The notes under the pieces: model-generated
Database searches by the model: none
What the model saw: only the letters and a program-made list of their open reading frames with translations
What the model was told of the DNA's origin: nothing
Translations under genes and position numbers: made by a program
Shown: in pieces, positions 20,259 to 32,937 of the stretch
Layout of the letters: every line of letters begins with the position of its first letter
How positions within the stretch are numbered: position 1 is the stretch's first letter
Origin: Tubulanus polymorphus
Taxonomy: Eukaryota > Nemertea > Palaeonemertea > Tubulaniformes > Tubulanidae
Direction of reading: 5' to 3'
DNA length: 64,000 nucleotides
NCBI RefSeq assembly: GCF_964204645.1
Contig: NC_134034.1
Location: forward strand, 11,031,414 to 11,095,413

Positions 20259-22786
20259 ATGGCTGGTAGAAACCAGAAGAAAACGATCACTCAACTGTGT
20301 GAAAAAACCTACAAATCTACTCATTGTAAGTGTCAACAAACACCAAAAATCTTTAAGTTTAAACATAGAAGTGAATGAAGGCGTCAACTCTTGTTGATTT
20401 TTTATCATCAATCAATTATTTTTATTCTGCAGTCTCGAAGCGTGAAGCCGAATCGTTGCTCAATATGTTCCAGTGTTACACGCAAGGTGACAAATTTTCA
20501 AACCAATCAATTTCTTCTGATTCTAAAGATCAAGGTGCGTCGTCTACTTGTTGGATCTGTCTCCAGTTCGAATTTACTTCAATCTGATCAGGTTTTCATG
20601 GTAACTAGTTCTACTTTCAGCTAAACTCATGGACAGAAATAAATTTCGTGACATTTTGAATTATACGTTTAAAATGACAGATGATATGTTGATGGACAGA
20701 GGTAAGGTATATTCCTCTGTCTACACGGCTAACCCCATAATTGAATCTGTTTTTGAATTTGATATTGTTTTATTTTCAGTATTCCGAGCATTTGATAAAG
20801 ATAATGACAGTTATATAAGTATGACCGAATGGTTGGAAGGGCTGTCAATTTTCCTACGCGGCAATTTATTGGAAAAGGCTCGCTGTAAGTTGAGTTCCAT
20901 CTGCGAAGCCACGCCTGAGTGGGTTTGATTTGGTTCTAGGTCCAGTTCTACAGTAATTTGGGTTCTATTTTCCTACAGTTGTGTAGGTTTAATTTGACTA
21001 TGAACCCAGTTCCACAGCTGTTTGGGTTTAATTTGACTCTAGACCCAGTTCCGCAGTTGTGTGGGTTTAATTTGACTCTGAATACAGTTCCACAGTTGTG
21101 TGGGTTTGATTTGACTAAACCCAGTTCCACAGTTGTGTGGGTTTAATTTGTCTCTACATCAAGTTCCACAGTTGTGTGGGTTTAATCTGAATCTGAACCC
21201 AGTTCCACAGTTGTGTGAGTTTAATTTGACCTTGGACCCAGTTCCACAGATTTACTCATATTTTGCATCGTTTTTTTTCTAGATTGTTTTAATGTTTACG
21301 ATCTGAACAATGACGGATACATTTCACGCGAAGAAATGTTCCACATGTTGAAACACAGTCTCGTGAAGGTAAAATCAGAAATTGAAAACCCCAAAAAATT
21401 ATATCCATTTCGACAGGATGTGAACTGCCATATATTATTTTTTTTTCGAATTTCTTTAGCAACCTACAGAGGAAGACCCAGATGAAGGAGTGAAAGATTT
21501 GGTGGAGATAACTTTGAAGAAAATGGTAAATGAAATTTAAGAATAATTCAATGTGCACTTGCTTTAGATCTACAGTAGACTTGTATTCTGAAAATGATTT
21601 TGAATATAGTTTCTGATCTACTGTGACTGAGTTGTGATAACTGATATTGATCTCAGTATTTCAGACTAAATGAACAAATCCTGCAGTTGATGATAAAACA
21701 GTTTAGGCTAAACAAAACTGATACCTTGTTTCTCTGCAGCGGCCGGGCCATTTTCGTAGAATATGATAAGATTTGTAAACAGTTTTCTATAGCGGGAGGG
21801 TCTGTTATGGTAAAATTGACCACGATTTAAAGAAAAGTAATGTATAGGGTAGATAGGCGGCCGGCCGGGTCAACTTTTAAGCTCAGCTGAGCGGAGAAAC
21901 ATTTTTTTAGCCTTATTCTGACAGTTTCGAAGTTTTGACTAATCTCAGAGAAACAAAGAAAAAAATGTTCTTTTTTTCATTTCTCCGATGAAAACTCGGT
22001 AACTTTTAAAATAAAATGTTGAATCATAAACTGTGTTGTTTGTTCAGTAAGCTGTCTACTGTATTTCTTGTTCTTGCAGTGGTAAATGGTGTTTGTTTGT
22101 CTATGAACTTTATCTGTCTATATGATTGGTAACTGAATTATTAATCATTGATCTGATTTTCTGACAGGATTTGGATCACGACAGTCGGTTGTCGTATAAA
22201 GATTTCGAAGAGTCGGTGCGTCTTGAGGAATTGCTGCTCGAAGCGTTTGGCACATGTTTACCCGAAGAAAAGGTCAGTTATCATCATCGTTAGTTAACAA
22301 AAAATAATTAATCATTGATCGCTTAAGAAATTTAGTTAGTTAAGTTGGTTTCCTTAGAAATTCAATTAAAAAAAAGAAAAACCAGGTGTTAAACTTTTCG
22401 ACTCAATTCTATGAAAGATTTTCCTTAGTAGGAGTAGTGACGTTTAGACTCAATTGTATGAGACATTTTCAAAACTAAGAGAGTTGTGACGTTTAGACTC
22501 AATTGTACGAGACATTTTCAAAACCAAGATAGTAGTGACATTTAAACTCATTGAAATTCTTATGAACCATTTTCAAAAAATAGGAGTAGTGAAATTTCAA
22601 TTCAAATTTATCAGCCCTTTTCAAAGCAAAAGTTTAAATAACTGGTAATCAATGATGTCATAAGGGGATTGTAAGGAAGGGGATGTTTTCAGGTGGTACA
22701 TTCGTCATCCTTTAAATGTAAGATTTCATTCTTTTTCTTTTCAGGCAAAGGAAGCTTTTGAAACATTAATTGAAAAGAATAAATAA
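20259..22786 (+). CDS. CLXN: Calaxin (EFCAB1), calcium sensor of ciliary outer dynein arms
   Basis: A neuronal-calcium-sensor-type EF-hand protein of motile cilia and sperm flagella that ties calcium to outer-arm dynein and its docking complex. Eight exons: 20259-20325, 20433-20534, 20621-20701, 20780-20884, 21283-21368, 21460-21525, 22168-22272, 22745-22786. All phases join, giving 217 residues (human 211). EF loops are [12 protein letters not shown] (exon 4), [12 protein letters not shown] (exon 5) and [12 protein letters not shown] (exon 7), each with acidic 1, 3 and 5 positions. Family landmarks are [34 protein letters not shown] and [22 protein letters not shown] follows at 22837-22842. 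It lies head to head with NMT. Intron 4 is filled by a minisatellite and intron 7 by short tandem repeats. Confidence 0.95.
20930..21250. repeat. Minisatellite in calaxin intron 4
   Basis: About eight units of roughly 40 bp based on cccagttccacagttgtgtg and ggtttaatttgact. The array starts about 45 bp after the exon 4 donor and ends shortly before exon 5. Opposite-strand open frames of about 60 codons are a by-product. Confidence 0.85.
22380..22620. repeat. ~57-bp tandem repeats in calaxin intron 7
   Basis: Four degenerate units carrying gtgacgtttagactcaattg and gagacattttcaaaa. Confidence 0.7.
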
Positions 22787-23852
22787 TTGTCGGTACAATT
22801 TCTTATTTCGAGAAACCGAGATTTTTAACATAAATGAATAAATTCTATCTAATTAAGGGATTAGTGTATCTTTTACTAAGTATGAAATGAATTGGTAAAA
22901 AAAGTCGACGTACATTTTCTTGACTGTTTATTTTGGACTAAATATTTGTGAAATCGCAGTAACTACTATAAGATCTCAACTAAGATAAAAAGATTCTGTT
23001 CACTGTTTGTCACTCTTATTCCGTCGCAGCCATCCTCCCATGGTTCATGTATCGATTTCTGTTGTGTAATATATTTTGATCAATGGTGATTATTTGTAAA
23101 TAAATTATTATACACTACAATAAGCCTTGCGTTAGTTCGATCTTTTATAATCGAATTATATACTGACTATACATTGGGTGCATGACCCCCGGCGTCCCTC
23201 CAGGGCCCCCAGATCCGTCCGTGCTTAGATTATCCCCAGCTAATCTAGTCAGATTGAACCCGGGTCTTACTTTCATCGCGCTAAGTGAGCAGACGAAGTA
23301 TGGACATTGGGTGGGGGGTTTAGGGTGCCCCTCGGGAAATTGACTGAAGAAGAACTCATCTCTGGGGCTTTAAAAAAGTTTTCTTTGCAGAAAGAAATTT
23401 TCCCGATATTTTGCAGGGCAGAATCGAATTCCAATCGGCATGTCAACAGTCCCCACTCTAAATCCGTACTTGGGTCGGATTTTTCACATCTAATCCACTT
23501 TACTTCAATGAAAGCGCCGGTACCTTACCGGCCCGCTCAAACCTGATAATTCAGGATTAGTACCGCCTAGTGCTGCCATCTTGTTTGATAATAAAGTTTG
23601 AATTGAATTCGCTGGAACGAACCCACCGACCAATCAGCGATCGCGTTACAATTCGGGTTCGCCTGAAAACAAAATGGCCGTCGATTTTACGAGAAACTGA
23701 ATTTATTTGCATTTTTCGATGTTTTTCCGTCAAATCGAACTCGGATATATTTACTATCAATACGGGTTTAGTTACGGATAGCTGCAGCGCACGTAAGTGA
23801 TTCAAATTCAGTCTTTTGAAGTCGATTAAAACTTGAAAAAAGAGATGTAAAG

Positions 23853-24014
23853 ATGTTTATTTCGAGTAAATGTTTGAAACTGACGACGCCGACTTCGGCC
23901 GGGACGGGAGACTCCTCCGCTCCCTCATCCCGGCTCTACAAGATACACGGCTCCGGTCCTGCAGGGCCGCGGGGGATCATGAAAAGTATCTTCAGCAGGC
24001 TCAGAAACGATTGA
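23853..24014 (+). CDS. Small ORF of unknown function (53 codons)
   Basis: An ATG at 23853 opens 53 codons ending in TGA at 24012-24014. The middle is rich in C and G against an AT-rich surround and ends in a basic stretch (GIMKSIFSRLRND). Upstream are a CCAAT motif (gaccaatcagc, about 23629) and a strong splice donor (gcac|gtaagtg at about 23791), as at a promoter and first exon. An overlapping +1 frame is also open (23870-24064). I do not recognise either protein, and a noncoding transcript or decayed exon is as likely. Confidence 0.25.
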   Translation: MFISSKCLKLTTPTSAGTGDSSAPSSRLYKIHGSGPAGPRGIMKSIFSRLRND

Positions 24015-24903
24015 TAGTGTCAAGGAAAAGGATGCATTTAGCTCTACGTCGTCCTTTCCGATAAAATAAACCTTGTCACTTGTGCCTGGTCTGGAGTAAG
24101 TGGGGCTAGACCTGTGCTGTCTTGCCGACTTATCTTATCTGTCAGTCGGGGGTGTCTACTGCAAACAAGTTTTTCAAGCGAATAGCTTCTTCAAGCCAAG
24201 GCTTTGGGTTTGGGGGCTAAAGACAATTTGAACATTTTTTAATGAACATAGTAGCCGCTGTTCTGTACAAGACGGACGGTGGAGGATTTAGGGTTCTTCA
24301 GGAGTTCAGGTCGTCAGATTTCGGTTTCATCACAATAAAAAAAAAGTTAAAACTTGAATTTTATTTTAATCACTAAATTGGTAATGTTCGATTTCCGACG
24401 AGGACTAAAATTCAAACTTTGAAACTGATTTTAGCTGAAATTTTTTTGTAAAACTGAAGGTTCCAATATCAGCCGTAAAAAGAAATTTGTCAGTTTGCAA
24501 TTTTGAGTTTATTGGTGAAAATATAGCCATGATTATTGATATTGCATGCTAAGTGAAATAAAAAAAAAACCTTTGTTAAAATGAGATTATCAATTTTATT
24601 ACAGATTGCGTACAACGATGGATAATCGTCATTATCGGCCTAACAATCGTATCAAAGCCGGATTTAATTCAAAATCAATCATTTCAAAATAAATCGCAAA
24701 GTTTTCAATGGATTCCACGACAGCCTGGGCATCGTCATCTACAACGCCACAGTCACAGGTAGGCTTATTTACAACCCCTCGCGCCCCTCTCATCTCCCAA
24801 ACAAGTCTATAAACTGCGTTAAAGTGGTTTGAATTGACAGTCAAAGATTTCCTCATATTCGCAAAAGAATTTTAATGGTCAACCACTAAAAGGGCTATTT
24901 TGT

Positions 24904-25380
24904 ACCCAGGGTCCAGTTCCACAGTTCCGAGTTATGATTTAACTCCGAGTTAACTCATTGAAAATGAACTAGATTTAACTCAAGAGTTAACTCTCACTCA
25001 CAATTGTGGAACTGGGTCCAGGTCAACACGTACCCAGGGCGACCAGTACAAAGGTTAACTTGTACCTTGTACCGACCAGTAGCCACCTGGGTTAATTTAA
25101 GCCGAGGTCAATTTGTGCCCAGGTCAACTCACCACCCTGGTCAACTCGTACACAGGTCAACCGGTAAAAGGGCTACTTCATGCCCAGTTCAACTGGTGCC
25201 CAGGTCAACCAGTACAGAGGTTAACTTGTACCTAGGACAGCTTGTAGCAACCTGGGTTAATTAGTGCCCAGGACCCAGTTCCACAGTTGTGAGTTAACTC
25301 TGAGTTAAAGTTAGTTCATTTTCGATGAGTTAACTCTGAGTCAAATCTTAACTCGGAGCTGTGGAACTGGAACTGGACCC
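24904..25380. mobile_element. Two palindromic elements flanking a gtcaac-repeat block
   Basis: Elements at about 24908-25020 and 25268-25380 each start ggacccagttccacagttgt or close variants and end with the inverse (gtggaactgggtcc), with gagttaactc words pairing inside. Between them lie degenerate units with ccaggtcaacttgtaccc. Further members occur at about 50538-50640, 54165-54280 and 56885-57000. Confidence 0.75.
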
Positions 25381-26239
25381 AGGTCAACTTGTACATGGGT
25401 CAAATTATCTCTTGTGCCCAGGTCAACTCATACCGAATTATATTTTGTGTATTCCGGAAACAAACACCGTGAATTAAGAGGACCCCGCCCAACCGGTTGG
25501 TGTTTAGATCTAAAAAAAGAAAATAAAACAGGTTCGTTCAGTGTACATGGATCTATATTAGAACTGTGACTACCTCGAGGGGCTGTTTATTATTAACCGT
25601 TGAGCTGACGGGGAGAGAGAGAGAGAGAGACTGTGACTTATTGATTTTAAATCATCGATATTCGAAAAGCTCGTGTTCAATACGCAACAATGATAGCTGT
25701 TGTCATCGCTGATAGCTGCCGACGCTGTTGTCTTTGTTTCAAATTTTTTTTCAACGGAGAAAATCTGAGAACAAGATTTGTTGGTCTTGTCGATGACTAC
25801 TTGACCATCCTTGCTTGCCAGGGTTTGATTGTCTCCCGTCAAAGGGTTTGCTGCGACCAGGGTTTGCACGATACCAGCGCGTGCAGGTCGTTATGGTATA
25901 CAATGCCTCTAGCTCTCTATAAACCATGCACCTGACATAAAAATAAACATATTTCAACTTTACCTTTACTGCTCATCACTCACTCGCTCGCCGCAGCCTG
26001 CTCTGACATCTCCCAGGGTGAAAGGAATTTACAAGGTCATCGTGTAATAATGCAATAATGTGTTGTATATATACCATCCATTGTAATACTATCTTATGAT
26101 CCAGCACTTGAAAAAAATCATTTTTCAAAATTATCTGTTATTTTCTGGCTGGCATAGTTAAGGGTGTCCAGACCGAATTATGGGCAGTGGCAGACAGATA
26201 TCCAGGCTGGTATCCAGTATAGGGCAGCAGGTGGATACA

Positions 26240-26765
26240 GGGTCATTATCAGTCAGGAGAAAGGGTCGCAGATAGACCCAGACATTTCCCTGGCATCCAG
26301 TGAAGGGTTGCAGTTAGATCCAGACATGTCCCTGGCATCCAGTGAAGGGTCGCAGGTAGACCCAGACATGTCCCTGGCATCCTGTAAAGGGTTGCAGTTA
26401 GACCCAGATATGGCCCTGGCATGCAGTTAAGGGTCGCAGTTAGACCCAGACATGGCCCTGGCATGCAGTTAAGGGTCGCAGTTAGACCCAGACATTTCCC
26501 TGGCACCCAGTGAAGGGTCGCAGTTAGACCCAGACATGGCCCTGGCATGCAGTTAAGGGTCGCAGTTAGACCCAGACTTTCCCTGGCATCCAGTAAAGGG
26601 TCGCAGATAGACCCAGACATGTCCCTGGCATCCAGTAAAGGGTCGCAGTTAGACCCAGACATTTCCCTGGCATCCAGTAAAGGGTCGCAGTTAGACCCAG
26701 ACATTTCCCTGGCATCCAGTTAAGGGTCGCAGTTAGATCCAGACATGTCCCTGGCATCCAGTACG
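26240..26765. repeat. 42-bp minisatellite
   Basis: About 13 units based on agggtcgcagttagacccag and acatgtccctggcatccagt. Because 42 is a multiple of three, frames stay open on both strands (88 and 151 codons); these are not genes. Confidence 0.92.
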
Positions 26766-27399
26766 GAGCTGACAGACGAACGTCTCTAGATTAGAGACAC
26801 ACGCAGATTATTGATTGCCAGTTTTTGTTAATGTTTGTCGTTTGTTTCTGATCAATGATTAACTACGATCATTAACTACTGTAGATAAACGACTATTAGA
26901 TGCATTGATTTCTCATAAAACATCCCCTCGTTCTCCTCCCTCTCTCCTCCCTGTCCCCCTGCGGCGTCTCGGTCTTCGATCATTATATTCTCGTTAAGCG
27001 CTGATCGTCCTCTTCAGACCTGACCTTTCATTTTTCGTAATTTCGTAAAGACGAACGAATTCGTTGCCAGTTTTCGTTTGAACGAGGATGCCAAATTCGA
27101 ATATAGAAATTCTCATGGTTCATCCGCGTCCAGATGATAGAAGCTCCTTTTCGGTTTTCGTAGACAATTTGTGACTGTCTAATTCTGGCAAATAAAACCC
27201 ACATTGAAAAAAAAAAACTATAAGAGGATTTTTTTCAAGATCTTCTTTTAGTTTTTGTTTGATTTTGAGTTTTATTCTTCTGTAGAAACCTTTTTTTTCG
27301 GGCTGAACTATAGGCCTATTGGTATTCGAGAGTTTTAAAGATTTTTATAGAATATGGCAGTTTATGGTACAGATTTCTCATTTAACGCGATTAATTTCA

Positions 27400-27590
27400 A
27401 GAACTAATCTTAAAACTTAAGACCAGTCTAAGACTAAAAAAACTTAAGACCGAAGAACACTTAGTTCAATGGCTAATCTAACAACGTAAGACCGGTCTCA
27501 GGCCATCTCAGTTCTATAACCAATCTGAAAAACTTAGGGCCAGTCTAAGACTATCATAGTTCAATAGCTTGTCTAACGAATTAAGACCAG
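27400..27590. repeat. Dispersed ~47-bp family, degenerate copy
   Basis: Four decayed units with cttaagaccagtctaagac and ctataaccaatct, same family as 16930-17340 and 57035-57395. Confidence 0.65.
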
Positions 27591-27839
27591 GCTTCAGATA
27601 TAAGAACAGTTTTCTCGGGAGCTCTAGAAATATTCCAGTATGTTCTATATATATATATATATATGTATCAGTGAGTGATAGAATGAATCAATTATCACAA
27701 ACATTGTGTACCGCAGTTATTATAGATATATACTGGCCCAGATCTCCGTTAATAATCGACAAATATTTTAATGTAACTCAATCCTTCGGTCAGTTATGTA
27801 TTAGTCCGTTATAGCACCACCAGATGGCGTCACTAGTCA

Positions 27840-28110
27840 TCCGGCGTAAGGGGGCAATGCTACCGAAGTGACAAGTGGGTGTAAGTCCTGCCGGCTACTA
27901 ACACTTTGCGGGCAACACTTAAAGGATTCTGGCCCTATTTTGAGGTTGAACAATCCGATAGGGTTGGTTTTGGGGAAACAAAATCAGCAGCGAGTGACAA
28001 GGGGGTTCGAGTCCATGCCAGCTACTTACAGTGTCGGGCAACACTTCTAAGACTGTGGTCCCGTCCTCGGGTTAAATGAACGATCTAAAAGGGTTAGTTT
28101 TGGCAAACCA
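27840..28110. repeat. Duplicated SINE-like segment with B-box
   Basis: Two ~110-bp copies in tandem share agtgacaag, ggcaacactt and gggttggttttgg. The second copy carries ggttcgagtcc (about 27995), a perfect RNA polymerase III B box. The A box is not convincing, so this is called a decayed tRNA-derived SINE fragment. Confidence 0.45.
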
Positions 28111-28384
28111 AGATCTGAACGTAAAGCACGATAGACAAAAGAAACAGAAGTATTATGGGCCCAATCTTGTCGGGTATTGCAGGGCTATTGAGTTTGTTAA
28201 TTTAATGAAATGATATGTGAGTAGGGTATGATGATAGCCTAACTCTCTCTCTCCCCTCCGGCGGCAGTGGTGGAGAGATACAGCACGCACGGAGCAGACG
28301 GTTTGAGAAATTATTGATTTTATGCAGTTACAGACAGCTGAGAGACGCACAGTGTCGTACAGAATCCACCCACGCATTTTCTCA

Positions 28385-28735
28385 ATGTCACTACTACTAC
28401 TGCTGCTGCTGGTACGAGTGTACCAGATCGCAGATGCTGCAGTTGCTGCTTGTACGAGCTTAGCAGATCGCAGGTACTGCTGCAGCTGCTGCTGGTACGA
28501 GCGTGCCAGATCGCAGATGCTGCAGCTGCTGCTGGTACGAGCGTACCAGGTCGCAGATGCTGCAGCTGTTGCTGGTACGAGCGTACCACATCGCAGATGC
28601 TGCAACTGTTGCTGGTACAAGTTTACCACCTTGCAGATACTGCTGCAGCTGCTGCTGCTGGTACGGGTGTACCACAGTGCAGGCACTGCTGCTGCTGCTG
28701 CTACTACTGGTATGAACGTACAGCCGTACCATTTT
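28385..28735. repeat. ~40-bp minisatellite rich in GCTGCT
   Basis: Eight to nine units based on gctgctgctggtacgagcgt and accagatcgcagatgctg. Long frames on both strands (up to 199 codons, mostly Ser/Gln or Cys/Leu) arise from repetition and are rejected as proteins. Confidence 0.9.
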
Positions 28736-30422
28736 TGTCCATACCACGTCAATGCTGCACGTACGTGGTACTATTAGTGGCAGTACTGCGGGCAGAGTGA
28801 GCTCCTGTCAACTGCTGATTTTCAATAATTTACTAAATACGTTGTGTCCTTATTGATATGTTTGATGTGTACGGAAAGATGTTACTGAAATTCGTAACTA
28901 GGTTTGCTGAAAATTTGCGCATTTTCTGCGATATCTCGATAAAACGTTACTGAAAAACATTCAATGTTACTGTCAGCACAGCCTTCCTTGTACAAAGTAT
29001 ACATGTTTCTTTTATGAACACGGTTTGTCCCGATGGTTGTCTGTTCAGGTGCAGCAAGATAAGATAACATAACATAAGATCTGACTAAAATTGATAGGTC
29101 TATACAGGAAAGACACAAAATAATACAGGCATTGATCACTACAATTCTCATTAAAAATACAGTTATCTAAGTGCTTGACTGGCAAGCTGATGATCAGACC
29201 GTGCTGCCATCTGGTGGTAATTCACAATACCACATGTAACACCACAGTAGTTTGAATCTGATTTGAGAAGTTGTCAGTTCAGAGACGAGTCCTCCCCTCC
29301 AGTGTTCTCCACAACAGGTTTTAGAGCGGTGGTCACCCCTTTCATTTTTCACCCACCCTCTGAAGATCAGCGACCCTTTTGAAAATATCTGCTGCCACTA
29401 CCAGAGAGTGGATGTCAATATAGTGATCAATGTTTTGGAATAAATTGAAATTATGTGGAAAAAAGAAGATTACCCTAAAATTAGGCTCTCAAGTTTCAGT
29501 ATTTTTGGCAGGGAATCGAAAACCTTGCTTTTTCAGCAGACCCTTTTAAATTCCAGTATATGGAAAGAAAATATCAGCTTCGCTTTTTCGTAAAGAACTG
29601 AAAATGAGTTTTGGCTAGCAGCTATTATTGCATTTAAATCGATATATTTCATTTTCCGAAAATGTCAAAGGTCGAAACTGTAAACTCCGCGGCAGAGTCC
29701 TTCGTAGTCTTATCTTGATAAATATTCGCTTTCCTCAACGATAAGAGTTTGTATATGATGGTTTAAGTATTGGAGGTGGTGAGATAAGAGCGAAGCTTTG
29801 GGATGAAGTTAACCGGTAAATAATGCAGCCTCCAGCACGCTGCTGCTGCTGCTGTTACCGAGGGAAGCTGCAATACATATGAAGTTGAAGATAATGCAGA
29901 TAAATATACATACTCCCTCTCTCCCTCTCTCTTTCTCTTACCCCTTTCACATTCTTCATCACGCGGGTATTCTACTGTGTTTCGCTTTTATTGCTTCTCG
30001 CGACCTTAGCCGGAATCATGCGAAATTCCGAGGCGTCGGGCCCGGTATCCAGCTGGCCCCGCGCCGGCCCGTGGCGTTCGTAGCTGGTAATTATGAATAA
30101 TAATCGCGCGCGATGCTTTGAAGGCGAATTGTTTAGTTTAAATGCGAAGGCTCTCGCTGAGGTGTGTTTTTAGAATATTTTTGAAATGATGCCATCGCCG
30201 CGGGATAGATACGTATTTCGAATTCAAACTGTCGGGGATAAACTGGTTTTTGGAAGCTTTGCATCGTTTCGGACACCGGTGAATTTGAACTTAGTCCAGT
30301 AATAGGTGACAGAAATCGCGCGACCCGTTTTTGTTTTGAGTGCTTGGATTGTGTTTCTGCTGCTAATCGTCAGTTGTCGATATGTGAAAGGATTTTTTTA
30401 AGTGTGAACTTAAACGTGGATT

Positions 30423-30524
30423 ATGAAGTATTTGAGTAAATTTCGAATAACTCTTCAACTGAGGAACAATCGACGTAGATCAGAATTAGCATCGGATCGT
30501 GGACTGCAGCCGGTTAGACCACAG
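30423..30524 (+). CDS. Candidate alternative first coding exon of the ARHGAP21/23-like gene
   Basis: An ATG opens 34 codons (MKYLSKFRITLQLRNNRRRS..., ending PVRPQ) and stops at a donor-like acag|gtaggt. An in-frame TAA lies four codons upstream. The exon ends in phase 0, matching the phase-0 start of the PDZ exon at 37241, so it could replace exon 1 (36697) and give a soluble basic N-terminus in place of the membrane segment. The donor is followed by about 18 tandem copies of itself in 30-bp units. The splice partner is inferred; without RNA the exon remains tentative. Confidence 0.38.
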
Positions 30525-31078
30525 GTAGGTAGACCGGGGCCGGTTAGACTGCGGGTACGTAGACTGGGGCCGGTTAGACCGCAGGTACGTAGACCGGGGC
30601 CGGTTAGACCGCGGGTACGTAGACCGGGGCCGGTTAGACCACGGGTACGTAGACCGAGGCCGGTTAGACCGCAGGTACGTAGACCGTGTCCGGTTAGACC
30701 TCAGGTTACGTAGACCGGGGCCTGTTAGACCGCGGGTACGTAGACCTAGGCCTGTTAGACCGTAGGTACGTAGACCGGGGCCGGTTAGACCGCGGGTTCG
30801 TAGACCGGGGCCGGTTAGACCGCGGGTACGTAGACCTAGGCCTGTTAGACCGTAGGTATGTAGACCGGGGCCGGTTAGACCGCGGGTTCGTAGACCGGGG
30901 CCGGTTAGACCGCGGGTACGTAGACCGGGGCCGGTTAGACCGCGGGTACGTATACCGGGGCCGGTTAGATCGCGGGTACGTAGACCGGGGCCGGTTAGAC
31001 CGCGGGTACGTAGACCGAGGCCGGTTAGACCGCAGGTACGTAGACCGTGTCCGGTTAGACCTCAGGTACTATTGGAAC
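30508..31078 (+). repeat. 30-bp minisatellite repeating a candidate 5' splice site
   Basis: About 19 units based on ccggttagaccgcag|gtacg, each holding a donor-like cag|GTACGT or cgg|GTACGT. The first unit is the end of the candidate exon at 30423-30524. As the unit is 30 nt, using donor 2, 3, 4 and so on would add ten-residue steps (RRPGPVRPQV-type) in frame, up to about 30705 where a single-base insertion (caggttacg) breaks the series. Confidence 0.85.
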
Positions 31079-32319
31079 TGATAACCCTGGTTCAAACGCT
31101 ATGCCATGGCGGAGGGGGAGTCACAATTGAGGGGGAGGGGGAGTCACAATTGAGTATTTCACACATTATTAATAGTTGAACCCTTCAGATTCATAGTCTG
31201 TTAACAAGTACATGTTTCTATTGCGATATAAATTTGTAATTGGTTTGTACACTCTCAACTATAGACAGGGTCACCATTGATTTATCTATTGTATGTTTAA
31301 ACAAATTGTCAAGTGTTCATTAAACGTTCAAACTATTTTCATTCATTCAATCTCTACAGTCATGTGTGACAGTGTCAAACGAGTTTATGGTTCGTCATTA
31401 ATCTCGGATATAATTCAAAACGAAGTGTCAAAATGAGACAATTAAATCATCTAAAATCTGAGATTATCCATTTGACAACATAGGTGAAATGAGTAGGAGA
31501 AATTGGTCTGATTAAGGTTGAGGGTTTAGGCCTATGTCACCTCTTTGAGGATAGCATTCTCAGAGATGTAAGACTTCCATTTTTTGACGGAATTCCGGTT
31601 TTTTTTTTTGGTTCATTTTCCTGGTAAAAAAATGCTGTGAAATTGCATCTGAGAAAACTTGAAATTTGAAAAATTTCTCAATTTTTTTGGACATCAACTA
31701 TTTTCCTTTTTTTGCCTTTGCCCACTTACATCTCTGAATTCTGGCCTCTATAGTAAGCCTCCGGAGCAGTAGACATCCCCCTCAGTCTAACTCTGTACCT
31801 CCTGCTCTGGACCCCCTCACAGATGTGAGTTCGACCTCCGTACCTCCTACTTTGGATCCTCTGACTGTCGTACGATTCGAAGTGATGGTAAGAAATATTT
31901 GATCGTAAATTTGTGATGAAAATGACTGCCCATCTGAGGTTGAGATGTGAGGCCACTGAGGTGCGAGGAGGGTGACGTGCGAGGCCACTGAGGTGTTAGG
32001 AGGCGTTGTTGTATTGAAGTTCGTACTGATTCAGCCCCGTGTTCACCCGACCTGATAAACCACACTCGAAATAATTATTGTTTATCAGAACGGTTTTTTC
32101 CGGTTTTGAAATGAGATGATTATATGAACAGTAGTCTTGCTGCAGTGATGAACACAATAGATTCTATTAAACTGTGGCCGAATTTTTTCGCGTTTTTTAT
32201 ACATTTTCTCAAAATCGGCAGACGGACTCCTGGACGTGGTGACCTTGAGAAACTGATGATGAGCAGACGACTGTTGTGTAGCCACTACAGGATTATGTAT
32301 ACCGGCATTGAAGTGAAAG

Positions 32320-32572
32320 GAGACACGTGAATATTATAGGTCTGGAGTGAGATCCACATTTTGTCGGATGATTGAACAAACTCCAGATGGAGTCTGTGCG
32401 GTGTACGCTGTGCGTTATAGAGACGAGTCAACTTATATTTACTCCAGACAAGTATAGGGAGACACGTGAATATAGGTCTGGAGTGAGATCCACTGTTTGT
32501 CGGATGATTGAACAAACTCCAGATTGAGTGTGTTGCGTTATAGAGACGAGTCAACTTATATTTTACTCCAGA
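32320..32572. repeat. ~126-bp tandem duplication
   Basis: Two copies carry agacacgtgaatat, ggtctggagtgagatccac and gagacgagtcaacttatatt. Confidence 0.85.
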
Positions 32573-32893
32573 CGGTTTTTTTTCTATAAGAGAATTATCG
32601 AAAATGAGCTAACGTTAACCGGAATGTAATTTCAAACTTTCAAACTGAAGCCGAGGTCCGTCAGGGCGGAGTTTGGAGGAGTTGTTGCTACTGTAGAAGC
32701 TGCTGTTGTTTTTTATACGCGCGTACACCGATCTACTCCGATCTACTCCGATGGCGATGTATATACACCACGTGTGCGCGCGTGTGTGCGTTAACAATAG
32801 CTGATATTATTATCAATAATTATTGGCAGATTTTATTTTATGACTAGGACGCACTAAGGACGGACTGTTGTCGTAGAGGAGGAGTAGAGTTGA

Positions 32894-32937
32894 TATAAAC
32901 AGCCGTTACCCAGCCACTCACTCACTCATTCAGTGTA
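32894..32937 (+). promoter_or_regulatory. Possible TATA/initiator core promoter
   Basis: TATAAA at 32894-32899 is followed about 30 bp later by tcactcattcagtg, an initiator-like sequence. A 57-codon frame begins at the first ATG (32937) but has no recognised product. It could be a distal 5' UTR exon of the ARHGAP gene. Evidence is positional only. Confidence 0.35.

Larger units (their letters stand above)
22787..30422. other. Intergenic region dominated by repeats
   Basis: Between calaxin and the first candidate ARHGAP exon no conserved protein was recognised. Contents are a CCAAT-type promoter-like patch and small ORF near 23600-24060, palindromic elements at 24904 and 25268, minisatellites at 26240 and 28385, a duplicated SINE-like stretch at 27840-28110, (GA)n at 25608, and the 5' flank of the exon at 30423. 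Confidence 0.6.

Noticed and set aside
26164-26757. Open frames of 63-151 codons
   Set aside because: Product of the 42-bp minisatellite; no non-repeat sequence is encoded.
28153-28800. 199-codon Ser/Gln-rich and 151-codon Cys-rich frames
   Set aside because: Overlapping frames on both strands across a ~40-bp GCTGCT-rich minisatellite, with no homology to a known Cys-rich or secreted protein.
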